Positions 13,651 through 22,083 of a stretch of 30,398 nt of DNA are shown here, one piece after another. The translations under genes were made by a program, and so were the position numbers. The notes beneath the pieces were generated by a model. The model ran no database searches and had not been told where the DNA came from. It saw only the letters and a list, made by a program, of their open reading frames with translations. Each line of letters opens with the position of its first letter. The first letter of the stretch is position 1. Source of the DNA: an uncultured Chitinophagaceae bacterium (lineage in GTDB: Bacteria; Bacteroidota; Bacteroidia; Chitinophagales; Chitinophagaceae); NCBI GenBank assembly GCA_946885665.1, contig CAMPGT010000014.1, forward strand, positions 1 to 30,398. Reading direction: 5' to 3'.

Positions 13651-15597
13651 CTAATAGCTCAACGCCCTCTTATAAAAAGATATCACGTTCCAGGTGGTTC
13701 CATTGCTCTTCACCGTCATGGCGCCCCTTCCGAGGATAATTTTTTCGTCGCTCGCCGAAATGCCGTTCACCTGCACTCTTTTAACCGTCTGAAGATTTTT
13801 AATGACGATTTCCCTGTCGGGCCACGATGCGGCAGCCGGCAAATTGACTATCGCCGTGGCCACAGAGGCATTCATCAATACCGTTTTAATATCCGCAGGA
13901 ACGGTGTAAGATGATCCGGTCCACTTTTGCGTTTTATATTCCTCGCCTATTTTAGAAACCTTGTACTGGCCGTTCACCCACAGGCACCTGTATGTGCCCG
14001 CCGAGGGGAACCGCGACGCCGGAATCAGTTGCGCAGAATTATCCGAGCGGGTAAAGCTCAGGGGGTACTTAGGACTAAGATATTCGACAAGGAATTCATG
14101 TCCATCGCGCACAAGATCACCCGCATTGATTTTCAAAACCTTGGCCTGGTTGGCCTCTACCCTCACCAATCCGATGTTCGGCGGCAAATTAAGGGTGGTG
14201 CCCGTAGTGCTCGTTTTTACCCAGAAAAATGTCGACTTGTAGGGTACGGATCTTTTCACCCCGTTAATGCGATAGGTCATCGCCTCTATCGTCGGGTATT
14301 GCCCGGTCTGGCTGATAAGATCGTGTTTTTTACTCACCTCGAAGTTGGTATAGGCATACTTGTTTGTGGTGATCAACAGCTTGTTTGGCGTTATCGAATT
14401 GGTGGCCTCGCTACCCATCAGTATTTGATTGGGCTGGTCGCTCCATAGCGGCGACGCGCTGATGATAGTGTTGGAACCAAGGCGGCCGGGAACAAACAGA
14501 CTTTCGATCATCGCAAATGCACCTACGAATTTGTTGCAGATCGCGGTTGCCGGATCGAGGTTGATCCCTTCACGTATCGAAGCCAGTTCAAAACGGCCAC
14601 CAGTAAACGTGTTATAGCGCGCATGCGAAAGCACGATGGCCTTCTCCAAACCTTCAAATCCCACATCGGTAAACATATGACCATTCATTGGGTCGCCGGC
14701 ATTGGAACCCGCTTCTTTCACCATCACCACGCCGTACCAGCCTCCCTTGCCGTACGTACCTGCCGGTCCGCGGCCGAGCTGGCCACCATAAAAGTAGTTG
14801 GAGTTATTCCAGTTTCCATTCAGGTCGCTCACACCGCCAACAGAAATTCTTATCTGAACAAAATTGTGATGAATAGTGTTAAACCGAACGCGGTTGTATT
14901 GGCAGCCGGCAGGGAATCCACCGTTTTTATTTCCGGTGAGATGAATGCCGTATTTAAAATCTTTCACTTCGTTCACTTCTACATCGCACTGCATCGCATT
15001 TTTCAGCAGTACGCCGGTTCCCGCATACGCGGCATAAGTGGATGCCGTTGATCCGCCTTTGTTGCCCCCTGCGATGAGGCCATAACTCTTCAGGCTCTGG
15101 TTCTGCCCCTCGAGGATGAAACCCGATCCCCTGGCGAAATAAATATCACCGTAAATTTCCAGGTAAACTTTTTTCTTGCTGGTAAGCGGCAGGGCAATGG
15201 ACCCTTTTACATAATATCCGCCCTGCGGAACCTGCACCACCTGGTTACGTGAAGCAGCATTGATCGCCGCAAGGAATGCAGCAGTATTGTCGCTGCCCGA
15301 CGACCCGTTCCAGTCGCCCTTCATACCGAACCATCTCACATCGATGGCGCCGGAATACATTCGTTTGAACCGTTTTGTTTTATTGACGATCACCGTTCCG
15401 CCGTTATCTTTCGACAGAAGATCCTTTGCATCATAATAGAACAAACCCTGCCTTCCGGCATCTGTAATAAAATAAGGTGTGGTGGTGGACGGTGTTGCAA
15501 GCGTCCTTAAAGAAGCGATGGTAATTGGTTTTTGCGCGGCCAGGGTGGAGACAGCAAATGTCAGCAGTGCCAGTATGATTGGTTTCCTCATAAGCAT
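13651..15597 (-). CDS. Secreted pectate-lyase-3-like beta-helix protein with tailspike-like modules
   Basis: The 648-aa product starts with a signal peptide (MLMRKPIILALLTFAVSTLAAQ; start at 15597 or at the second ATG, 15591). Residues about 45-130 (GLFYYDAKD, DNGGTVIV, AIDVRWFGMKGDW, DNTAAFLAAINAA, VVQVPQGGYYV) match the entry region of Pectate_lyase_3-type parallel beta-helices as used in phage tailspikes and surface polysaccharide-active enzymes. The centre has beta-helix features (YNRVRFNTIHHN, YNTFTGGRF). The C-terminal region (TVPADIKTVLMNASVATAIV, NLPAAASWPDREIVIKNL, TWNVISF) resembles small beta modules of tail-fibre-like proteins. No T9SS sorting domain is visible. A role in binding or cutting a polysaccharide is inferred; catalytic residues are not identifiable. 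It lies 90 nt downstream of the T9SS hydrolase on the same strand. Confidence 0.75.
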   Translation of the reverse strand: MLMRKPIILALLTFAVSTLAAQKPITIASLRTLATPSTTTPYFITDAGRQGLFYYDAKDLLSKDNGGTVIVNKTKRFKRMYSGAIDVRWFGMKGDWNGSSGSDNTAAFLAAINAASRNQVVQVPQGGYYVKGSIALPLTSKKKVYLEIYGDIYFARGSGFILEGQNQSLKSYGLIAGGNKGGSTASTYAAYAGTGVLLKNAMQCDVEVNEVKDFKYGIHLTGNKNGGFPAGCQYNRVRFNTIHHNFVQIRISVGGVSDLNGNWNNSNYFYGGQLGRGPAGTYGKGGWYGVVMVKEAGSNAGDPMNGHMFTDVGFEGLEKAIVLSHARYNTFTGGRFELASIREGINLDPATAICNKFVGAFAMIESLFVPGRLGSNTIISASPLWSDQPNQILMGSEATNSITPNKLLITTNKYAYTNFEVSKKHDLISQTGQYPTIEAMTYRINGVKRSVPYKSTFFWVKTSTTGTTLNLPPNIGLVRVEANQAKVLKINAGDLVRDGHEFLVEYLSPKYPLSFTRSDNSAQLIPASRFPSAGTYRCLWVNGQYKVSKIGEEYKTQKWTGSSYTVPADIKTVLMNASVATAIVNLPAAASWPDREIVIKNLQTVKRVQVNGISASDEKIILGRGAMTVKSNGTTWNVISFYKRALSY

Positions 15598-15660
15598 GGG
15601 TCTTGGGTTTTAAAATCACACCCCATGCGCAAAAAACGAACCGAAGCAGCCGGATCCAAT

Positions 15661-15680
15661 TAAAATGGCATTAAAATGCC
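15661..15680 (-). terminator. Weak terminator downstream of the T9SS hydrolase
   Basis: On the minus strand a 5-bp GGCAT/ATGCC stem with a 4-nt loop is followed by ATTTTAATT. It starts 7 nt past the stop. The stem is short, so read-through into the beta-helix gene is likely. Confidence 0.4.
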
Positions 15681-15687
15681 CCTTGCA

Positions 15688-18600
15688 TCAATATTTTAAT
15701 AGCTTGATAGTCCTGAATGATTTCTCGTTAACTTTTAGTGTGAGGAAATAGATCCCTTTTGGCAACTTCTCATTACCAATAGAGAAGATAAGGTTGTTGT
15801 GACCAGCGGGCAGGCCATTGTACTGGCGGCCGCCGATCAGCCGTCCGTACACATCGTACAGCTCGGCGCTTACCGTGCTATTGGATGTGGCGTTGCTGAA
15901 GTCTATCGTGATGACGTCGTTAAACGGATTCGGATAAACACTGGCAGTGGTTTGCAGCGCCACTGAATCGGTTAACGGATCCAATACAGCGTTCTGCACC
16001 ACCCCGCCCTGTGAATCTGTATAGTCTTCGATAACGATACCGCCATTGAATCCCCAATCTGCCGCAGCAGTGGTTGAAAAGTCGAGCAGTACCTCACCGG
16101 CCGAGTTTGGCGCCACATCGCCTATGTACACGATCTTGGTGCTGTTCATCCACGAATTCAGGTAAACGGTTCTTCCATTGATGGTGTAGGATGCCGTGTA
16201 GTCGCCCTTGTACCATCCGTTGGAACTGGAACTGCCAAAGAAACCGAAGCGGTACCTGCGCGATTTGTTGAGACCTGTTACCCTGAATTGCGACAACTGC
16301 GTATTGTCGAGCCAGTAATCAGATTTCAACACGTTATCGGGCGCCACGCCCGAATTGTTGCCCGTGCTTACGCCTGCAGTGAATTCACCGTTGAATACTT
16401 TTTCGAGTTTGAGTTTGACCGTTGTGGTTGTTCCCGATTGGTTTTTTAATCCTGCCGTGGTGAAAGGCGACATGGGCGACGCTACAAGGTTGTTCCACGG
16501 CGAAGGACCGTTCGCAACAGTCGTATTGAAGTTTACATAGATGACTGAATACGGAGTGATCGTTACCACTTTATTGCTGTAGGCCGAATAGCTGCTTCCA
16601 TTGCGCGCGCGCACCCTGTACCAATATTTAACGTTGGGCGTCAGGCCGGTATTCTTGTATGCAGTAACATTACCGGCAAGTGATATGGTGACCACCCCCG
16701 ACGAGAAACTCGAATTCGTGGCCCTTTGCAGTTGGTAACCCGATGAAGCGTTTTCGTTGTTTGTTTTATCGGACCACGTCAATTGCACGCTTGTCCTGTC
16801 GACAGGTTCAACATATAAATTTTCGGGTTCCAGCAGTGTTATCGTTGGACTGTATTCCTCGATCACCACCCCGTTCAGGAAACTATAGGGTGTTGAACCG
16901 GTGCGTGTGGCAGTAACGACAATCGTTCCGTTCGATGCCGGTACGAGGCTGTTGAGGTTGGCCGTTTTCTGTGTGTTGTATCGCGCATCAAGTGTGGACG
17001 ATTGCGTACCGATGGCATATCGCGTGGTGGCCACAACGCCTTCGTTCTTGCTGCCGATAAAAACGATATTGTAACGCTTTGCTGTGCTAAGGCCGCCGAA
17101 GCGTATCTGCTTGGCTGCGCCGTTATCGGCAATGCCGCTGGTGAGTACGGCATCGGGAACCACGCCGCTGTTGTTACCGCTGATGTGCCCGAGCGTAGTG
17201 GTGGTTGACCATCCTGATACTGCGGTAACCGAGAACGAGGTGGTTGCACCATTTTCATCTTTCAAATTACTGATGACACTGCCGGTCGTTCTTGTGCCGA
17301 GCCAGTTGTTCCACGGAGTGGGAGCTGTTTTACCGCTGGCCCCGAGGTTAACAAATACCGACCGGGTATTTTTGTTCGTCACAAGCACATTGATGGTTTT
17401 TGTGCTCGACATTCCCCTATTATCGGCCGCAACTATTTTTATATAATTGAAGCCCACGTCATCTGCCGATGGAGAAGCAGTGATCCGGTAACTGGTTGTT
17501 GTAACCTTTGTTAAGGTAACGAAGGCAGGTTTCAACGGAATGGATACCGTCACCACATCGCCGGCGTTATCGGTTACAGAAAATGTTTTGCTTACGGGCG
17601 TGCCTGTTTTGGCGCGCATGTCGGTAAGCGTTCCGATTACGGGCGCGGTGTTGCCGTTGTTCGGACTTACCTCATTGCTTTTCGCTGATGCGCCGGTGTT
17701 GTTGACGGCGCGAACCACGTAATAATAGGTCGTATTTGTGGCGAGCGTATTGTCGGTATAGGTTGTAGCGTTGGCCGCAGTTAGCGCGAGGAACTGGTAT
17801 GGTCCGCCCTTCACCGTTCCGCGATAAACTTCAAATCCTGTTTCGTTGGCGTTCTGTGTCCAGTTGAGCCGTATGGAAGTGGCAGACAGGGAAGTGATCG
17901 TGAGGTTTGTGGCTGCTGCCGGTTTGGGCGATCCATTTGCGTTTACCACGGTGAAGTTCGGCGAATAGCCGGGTCCGCAGCCCGCCCTCACCTGGTATTT
18001 CGCCTTGTAGGTTCCAACGGGCGCATTGTAGGTTTGTGCGGAGCCGACTTTCACATTGTCGCTAACTCTTCTCCATTCATAGTTAATATAACCGGCCGGC
18101 ATTTCCAGCAGTACGGTGGTACTCTTGTCGAGTGCCGGCAGCACCTTGCTTTTTGTTCCGGCTATCATTATCGGGGGAGCTTGTGTTGATGCCCCCTGTT
18201 TGATCACCGCAGGTTTCGGCGACCATTCGGACCATGCGGAATACGAATATCTTTTGAAGCGGACGCGGTACGTACCAAAAGCCTTGATCGTAATTTCGTT
18301 GCCTGTGTAGGAAATGATGGATGCACCGTTGATAATTTTATTCACCCCATTGGTACGCGACGCGATGGGGGCGTTGTCTTTCTGCCATTCGTAGGCGTAA
18401 AAGCCGGATGTGATGCCGAGTTTGGTATTGATGGCCTCGCCGGCGCAATAATCGCTCTTCTGAAAAAATATTAACGGATTGGCTTTGTGCATGTCGTTCA
18501 TCGCGGCAGCAAAACCCGGTTCGCGCCAATGGTTGTACCACATGTTGTGCCCGAGGTCGGGGAAAACGGTGTACCTGATGTCGGCACCAATCTCTTTCAT

Positions 18601-19395
18601 TCTGGTGAGTGCGTATTGGGCCTGTGCGGGGCTCGGGTCGGGATCCTTACCACCGGTGGCGAACCAAATGGGAATGTGCACGAAGGCCGTCCGGTTGCTG
18701 GTGGAACCGGCAGAAGCCGAAGGCATTATCTTGGCAATGCGCTGGGGATAGGAGGAGGCAACGCGCCATGCGCCGTAACCACCGCCTGATAAGCCTGTGA
18801 CCAGTACGCGGTCAATATTGGCGCGCGCATATTTCGCGAGCGAATCGATCATGGCAAAGATGGCCGTGTAAGACGAGGCCGGTGCGCTCAGCCAAACTCC
18901 CCAGCAGTCGGTAGTTTTTACCATTTGGGGATAGATGAGGAAACCGTCGAACTCGTTATTGTCAACGCGCTGCATGAATAGCTGTCCGCCGAGCCAAAGC
19001 TGTTTTTCATTATTGTAGATGCCGCCATTGGTATTGCAGCCCGCTTCGCCTGCGCCGTGCAGGAAGAGCATGGAGGGATATTTTTTGCCGGCGCCCTCCG
19101 GGCGGCTGTAAGAGCGGGGAAATTTGATGCGGAACGCCATCCTGGCGCCGTTTACATTGATGTAATAGGCCTTGAATGAGGAATTGCTCCAGGCTGCCGA
19201 TCCGAGACTTACCCCTGTAGTGGGAGTGCTCACCCATTTCTGAAGACCTGCTTTGGCCGGATTAGGGTTTTGGGCCGATCCCAGCGGTTTGGTTTTATCA
19301 TAACGCACCTGCGGATCGGACGAATTAAATACGTTTTGGGCATGGAGGTACTCACTGGCAAGGCAGACAATGGCAAACAGTAAAATTCTGGTCAT
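15688..19395 (-). CDS. Multidomain T9SS-secreted alpha/beta hydrolase (esterase-like)
   Basis: The 1235-aa product has a signal peptide (residues 1-19). An alpha/beta-hydrolase domain at about 75-310 follows, with nucleophile Ser203 in GLSGGGYG, Asp251 in GGKDPDP and His283 in LGHNMW. Next come Ig-like segments (310-485), fibronectin type III (490-578), a cadherin/Ig-like domain (583-674), a jelly-roll-like domain (678-848), a second FN3 (853-948) and a second jelly-roll-like domain (951-1126). The C-terminus is a type A T9SS sorting domain (1151-1235; VYPNPFNDVITI, LPKGIYFLTL). The hydrolase resembles PHB-depolymerase/feruloyl-esterase-like proteins, so an ester of a plant or polymer substrate is plausible but unproven. 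The protein is predicted to be exported through Sec and then T9SS and attached or released at the surface. Confidence 0.88.
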   Translation of the reverse strand: MTRILLFAIVCLASEYLHAQNVFNSSDPQVRYDKTKPLGSAQNPNPAKAGLQKWVSTPTTGVSLGSAAWSNSSFKAYYINVNGARMAFRIKFPRSYSRPEGAGKKYPSMLFLHGAGEAGCNTNGGIYNNEKQLWLGGQLFMQRVDNNEFDGFLIYPQMVKTTDCWGVWLSAPASSYTAIFAMIDSLAKYARANIDRVLVTGLSGGGYGAWRVASSYPQRIAKIMPSASAGSTSNRTAFVHIPIWFATGGKDPDPSPAQAQYALTRMKEIGADIRYTVFPDLGHNMWYNHWREPGFAAAMNDMHKANPLIFFQKSDYCAGEAINTKLGITSGFYAYEWQKDNAPIASRTNGVNKIINGASIISYTGNEITIKAFGTYRVRFKRYSYSAWSEWSPKPAVIKQGASTQAPPIMIAGTKSKVLPALDKSTTVLLEMPAGYINYEWRRVSDNVKVGSAQTYNAPVGTYKAKYQVRAGCGPGYSPNFTVVNANGSPKPAAATNLTITSLSATSIRLNWTQNANETGFEVYRGTVKGGPYQFLALTAANATTYTDNTLATNTTYYYVVRAVNNTGASAKSNEVSPNNGNTAPVIGTLTDMRAKTGTPVSKTFSVTDNAGDVVTVSIPLKPAFVTLTKVTTTSYRITASPSADDVGFNYIKIVAADNRGMSSTKTINVLVTNKNTRSVFVNLGASGKTAPTPWNNWLGTRTTGSVISNLKDENGATTSFSVTAVSGWSTTTTLGHISGNNSGVVPDAVLTSGIADNGAAKQIRFGGLSTAKRYNIVFIGSKNEGVVATTRYAIGTQSSTLDARYNTQKTANLNSLVPASNGTIVVTATRTGSTPYSFLNGVVIEEYSPTITLLEPENLYVEPVDRTSVQLTWSDKTNNENASSGYQLQRATNSSFSSGVVTISLAGNVTAYKNTGLTPNVKYWYRVRARNGSSYSAYSNKVVTITPYSVIYVNFNTTVANGPSPWNNLVASPMSPFTTAGLKNQSGTTTTVKLKLEKVFNGEFTAGVSTGNNSGVAPDNVLKSDYWLDNTQLSQFRVTGLNKSRRYRFGFFGSSSSNGWYKGDYTASYTINGRTVYLNSWMNSTKIVYIGDVAPNSAGEVLLDFSTTAAADWGFNGGIVIEDYTDSQGGVVQNAVLDPLTDSVALQTTASVYPNPFNDVITIDFSNATSNSTVSAELYDVYGRLIGGRQYNGLPAGHNNLIFSIGNEKLPKGIYFLTLKVNEKSFRTIKLLKY

Positions 19396-19414
19396 AATTA
19401 TACGGTGAGGGTGA

Positions 19415-19448
19415 AATATTCAAATACCTTAATATCAGAATATTCAAA
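19415..19448 (-). promoter_or_regulatory. Direct repeat / possible promoter of the T9SS hydrolase
   Basis: On the minus strand TTTGAATATT occurs twice, starting 24 nt apart (19448-19439 and 19424-19415). The first TTTG and a TATTTG overlapping the second copy are 18 nt apart, close to Bacteroidota promoter spacing. It may be a promoter or a regulator site. The rest of the 291-nt intergenic region (19396-19686) shows only the prs promoter candidate. Confidence 0.35.
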
Positions 19449-19634
19449 GGGTGGCCGGGAGGGCGGATGAAAAGGGTTCGTTAAGAATTGAATTGAAAAA
19501 TGGTATGCAAGAGGAACATTGGAGCTACCTGTGCGGAGTTAACCACATTAAAACTACATGGATTTCCAACAGCACTTACCATGCCATAGAATATTAATCG
19601 GATTTTAATCTGCCTACTTTTTTTAAACAGCGTT

Positions 19635-19665
19635 TTTCCAAAGTTGAGGCATAGGGTTATCTTCG
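19635..19665 (+). promoter_or_regulatory. Probable prs promoter
   Basis: TATCTTCG (19658-19665) has one mismatch to TAnnTTTG. TTTC (19635-19638) has one mismatch to TTTG and lies 19 nt upstream. The prs ATG follows 21 nt later. Confidence 0.4.
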
Positions 19666-19686
19666 CCGCACATCATCCAAAACATA

Positions 19687-20637
19687 ATGCAAAGAGCACC
19701 TAAAATCTTTTCAGGTACCGGTTCCCAATACCTGGCAGAGAGAATAGCGCATAAATTCGGGATCCCACTCGGCAAAATCACGATTTCCAAGTTCAGCGAT
19801 GGCGAAATACAGCCTGTTTTCCAGGAAAGTATACGCGGCGACATGGTTTTTCTCATCCAAAGCACCTGCTCCCCCTCCGACAATATCATGGAGTTGCTGC
19901 TCATGATCGATGCCGCACGGCGGGCAAGCGCCAATAAAGTAGTCGCGGTGATCCCCTATTTCGGATACGCGCGGCAGGACAGGAAAGACAAACCGCGCGT
20001 TGCCATCGGTTCCAAGCTGGTGGCCAACATGCTCGAAGCCGCGGGAGCCGACAGGGTAATTACCATGGACCTTCACGCGCCTCAGATACAGGGATACTTC
20101 GACATACCCGTGGATCACCTCGACAGTTCGGCCATTTTTATCCCTTACATAGAGCAACTTCAGATAGAAAATCTTACCTTCGCCGCCCCCGACGTGGGCA
20201 GCGCCAACAGGATCCGGGAAATTGCCACCTATTTCAATGCGGAAATGGTCATTTGTGACAAGCACAGGAAACGTGCTAACGAGATAGCGAGCATGGTGGT
20301 GATCGGCGATGTTACCGACAGGGACGTAGTTCTTATAGATGATATCTGCGACACGGGCGGAACCCTCGCAAAATCGGCCGGTCTGCTGAAAGAAAAGGGA
20401 GCCAGGAGCGTACGGGCATTCTGCACGCACCCGGTGCTGAGCGGAAACGCCTACAGCAACATCGAAAACAGCGTTCTGCAAGAGCTGGTGGTTTGCGACA
20501 CCATTCCGCTCAAACAGAAGATATCGAAGATAAAAGTGTTAACCGTTGCCGACCTCTTTGCCGTGGCACTGAGGAACGCCTATGAAAATAAGAGCATCAC
20601 CGGGCTGTTCATACACAGCCAGTTGAGGAATAAGTGA
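19687..20637 (+). CDS. prs: Ribose-phosphate pyrophosphokinase (PRPP synthetase)
   Basis: Prs makes PRPP from ribose 5-phosphate and ATP, feeding purine, pyrimidine, histidine, tryptophan and NAD synthesis. The 316-aa length is standard. Motifs seen are the ATP-contacting PYFGYARQDRKD (R97), DLHAPQIQGYFD (H130), the catalytic-loop region CDKHRKRANE (K192, R194) and the PRPP-binding loop LIDDICDTGGTL (218-227). It is followed after 23 nt by rplY, a common pairing in bacteria, with a shared terminator at 21313-21336. A candidate promoter lies directly upstream. Confidence 0.98.
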   Translation: MQRAPKIFSGTGSQYLAERIAHKFGIPLGKITISKFSDGEIQPVFQESIRGDMVFLIQSTCSPSDNIMELLLMIDAARRASANKVVAVIPYFGYARQDRKDKPRVAIGSKLVANMLEAAGADRVITMDLHAPQIQGYFDIPVDHLDSSAIFIPYIEQLQIENLTFAAPDVGSANRIREIATYFNAEMVICDKHRKRANEIASMVVIGDVTDRDVVLIDDICDTGGTLAKSAGLLKEKGARSVRAFCTHPVLSGNAYSNIENSVLQELVVCDTIPLKQKISKIKVLTVADLFAVALRNAYENKSITGLFIHSQLRNK

Positions 20638-20660
20638 GAAATAACAAATAAACAATAATA

Positions 20661-21284
20661 ATGAAAACGATTACAATCGAAGGACAACTGAGGACCGAAA
20701 CGGGCAAAAAGTACACCCGCCAGCTTCGCTCTCAGCAACTCGTGCCTGGTGTAATTTATGGGGGTTCTCAGGAGGTTAATTTTTACGCTCCTGTGCTGTC
20801 ATTTAAAAACCTGGTTTACACTTCCGAGTTCCAATTGGCACAGCTCAACATTGATGGCAAAAGTTACCGCTGCATCCTGAAAGATGTTCAGTTGAACAAG
20901 GTAACCGATGAACTTGCCCACCTCGACTTTCTCGAGCTGGTTGAAGATAGAAAGGTGGTGGCCACCATTCCGATCAAATTCACAGGCTCATCCATCGGTG
21001 TGAAGGAAGGCGGTAAATTGGTCGCCAAGATCAAATCGCTGAAAGTGAAATGCTATCCGAAAGATCTGAGGGAAAATATCGAAGTGGACCTTACCGACCT
21101 GGAAATCAATGGAAACATCAGGGTAGAAGATGTTAAGGACGACAACCTGGAGATCCTCAACTCGCCGCGTATTCCGATCGCTTCGGTGGTGATGACGCGC
21201 CAGCTCAAACAGGAAGAGGCATCTGCCGCTCCCGCTGCCGCCGCTGCGACTACTGCCGCTGCACCCGCCGGCGCGAAAAAATAA
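20661..21284 (+). CDS. rplY: 50S ribosomal protein L25 / general stress protein Ctc
   Basis: The 207-aa protein is of the long (TL5/CTC) L25 type. The N-terminal 5S-rRNA-binding domain covers about residues 4-90 (IEGQLRTETGKKYTRQLR, VPGVIYGG). A C-terminal beta domain covers about 98-180 (VPIASVV-type strand seen as IPIASVVMTRQ). An Ala/Pro-rich tail (EEASAAPAAAAA) closes the protein, typical of Bacteroidota. It binds 5S rRNA in the large ribosomal subunit. It lies between prs and pth, the usual bacterial order. Confidence 0.96.
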   Translation: MKTITIEGQLRTETGKKYTRQLRSQQLVPGVIYGGSQEVNFYAPVLSFKNLVYTSEFQLAQLNIDGKSYRCILKDVQLNKVTDELAHLDFLELVEDRKVVATIPIKFTGSSIGVKEGGKLVAKIKSLKVKCYPKDLRENIEVDLTDLEINGNIRVEDVKDDNLEILNSPRIPIASVVMTRQLKQEEASAAPAAAAATTAAAPAGAKK

Positions 21285-21312
21285 TCGCCCGGATTTCAAA
21301 TAACCTAATAAT

Positions 21313-21336
21313 GCCCGGTTCCCCCGGGCTTTTTTT
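21313..21336 (+). terminator. Rho-independent terminator after rplY
   Basis: A 6-bp GC stem (GCCCGG with CCGGGC, loop TTCCC) is followed directly by seven T residues. It lies 28 nt past the rplY stop and 24 nt before the pth start. Confidence 0.9.
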
Positions 21337-21360
21337 ATCGACTAATAGCTAATTTTAAAG

Positions 21361-21939
21361 ATGTCACGCTTTCTTATTGCAGGCCTGGGGAACATCGGAC
21401 AGGAGTATGCACATACCCGTCACAATATTGGATTCGACATGGCCGATGCCCTGGTTCTTAAACATGGCGGGATCTTTAAAACCGAAAGGCTTGCCGACGT
21501 GGCCTCCTTCCACCTCAAAGGAAGGGAAATCACCGTCATCAAGCCCGCAACGTACATGAACCTGAGCGGACGCGCCGTCCGGTACTGGATGGACAACAAA
21601 AAAGTAGAATTAGGGCAGCTCCTTGTGTTGGTCGACGACATCGCCCTGCCCCTGTCAAAGTTGAGGCTCCGCCCTTCCGGCAGCCCGGCCGGTCACAATG
21701 GCCTCAAAAGCATCCAGGAAATGCTGAACACCGCCGACTACCCCAAACTGAGGTTCGGCGTTGGCAACGATTATCCCAAGGGGATGCAGGTGGACTTTGT
21801 GCTGGGAAGGTGGACCAATGAAGAGCTTCCGCTGGTCCGGCTGAAGGTGGAAAAGGCTGTCGAAGTGATTGAAAACTTTATATTTACAGGCATCGAACGA
21901 ACCATGACGGAGGTCAATAAAAAAGAATTTATAGTATGA
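21361..21939 (+). CDS. pth: Peptidyl-tRNA hydrolase
   Basis: Pth recycles tRNA by cleaving peptidyl-tRNA released from stalled ribosomes. The 192-aa product has the catalytic histidine H21 in the TRHNIGFD block, N67 in KPATYMNLSG, D93 in VDDIALP and the substrate-contact block GSPAGHNGLKS (107-117). The family's usual GLGNPG is GLGNIG here, a known variation. It sits 76 nt after rplY but only 24 nt past a strong terminator, so expression needs read-through or a promoter inside that terminator region. Confidence 0.97.
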   Translation: MSRFLIAGLGNIGQEYAHTRHNIGFDMADALVLKHGGIFKTERLADVASFHLKGREITVIKPATYMNLSGRAVRYWMDNKKVELGQLLVLVDDIALPLSKLRLRPSGSPAGHNGLKSIQEMLNTADYPKLRFGVGNDYPKGMQVDFVLGRWTNEELPLVRLKVEKAVEVIENFIFTGIERTMTEVNKKEFIV

Positions 21940-21966
21940 AGTATTGAATTGAATCTTTATTTTCGC

Positions 21967-21993
21967 AATATTATCGCTGACGTTGATAATATT
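21967..21993. promoter_or_regulatory. Perfect inverted repeat upstream of the FAH/E1 operon
   Basis: Arms AATATTATC and GATAATATT (9 bp each) are separated by 9 nt. The site lies 28 nt past the pth stop and about 90 nt before the FAH start. It is AT-rich without a T-run, so an operator is more likely than a terminator. Confidence 0.5.
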
Positions 21994-22083
21994 TTGATAT
22001 TCAGTAGTCCTATACCTCGATCCCTGCCTTTCCAGCTTATGAAAACCGAAAGCAATTAACTAAGTGTAAACCCCTTATTGAAT

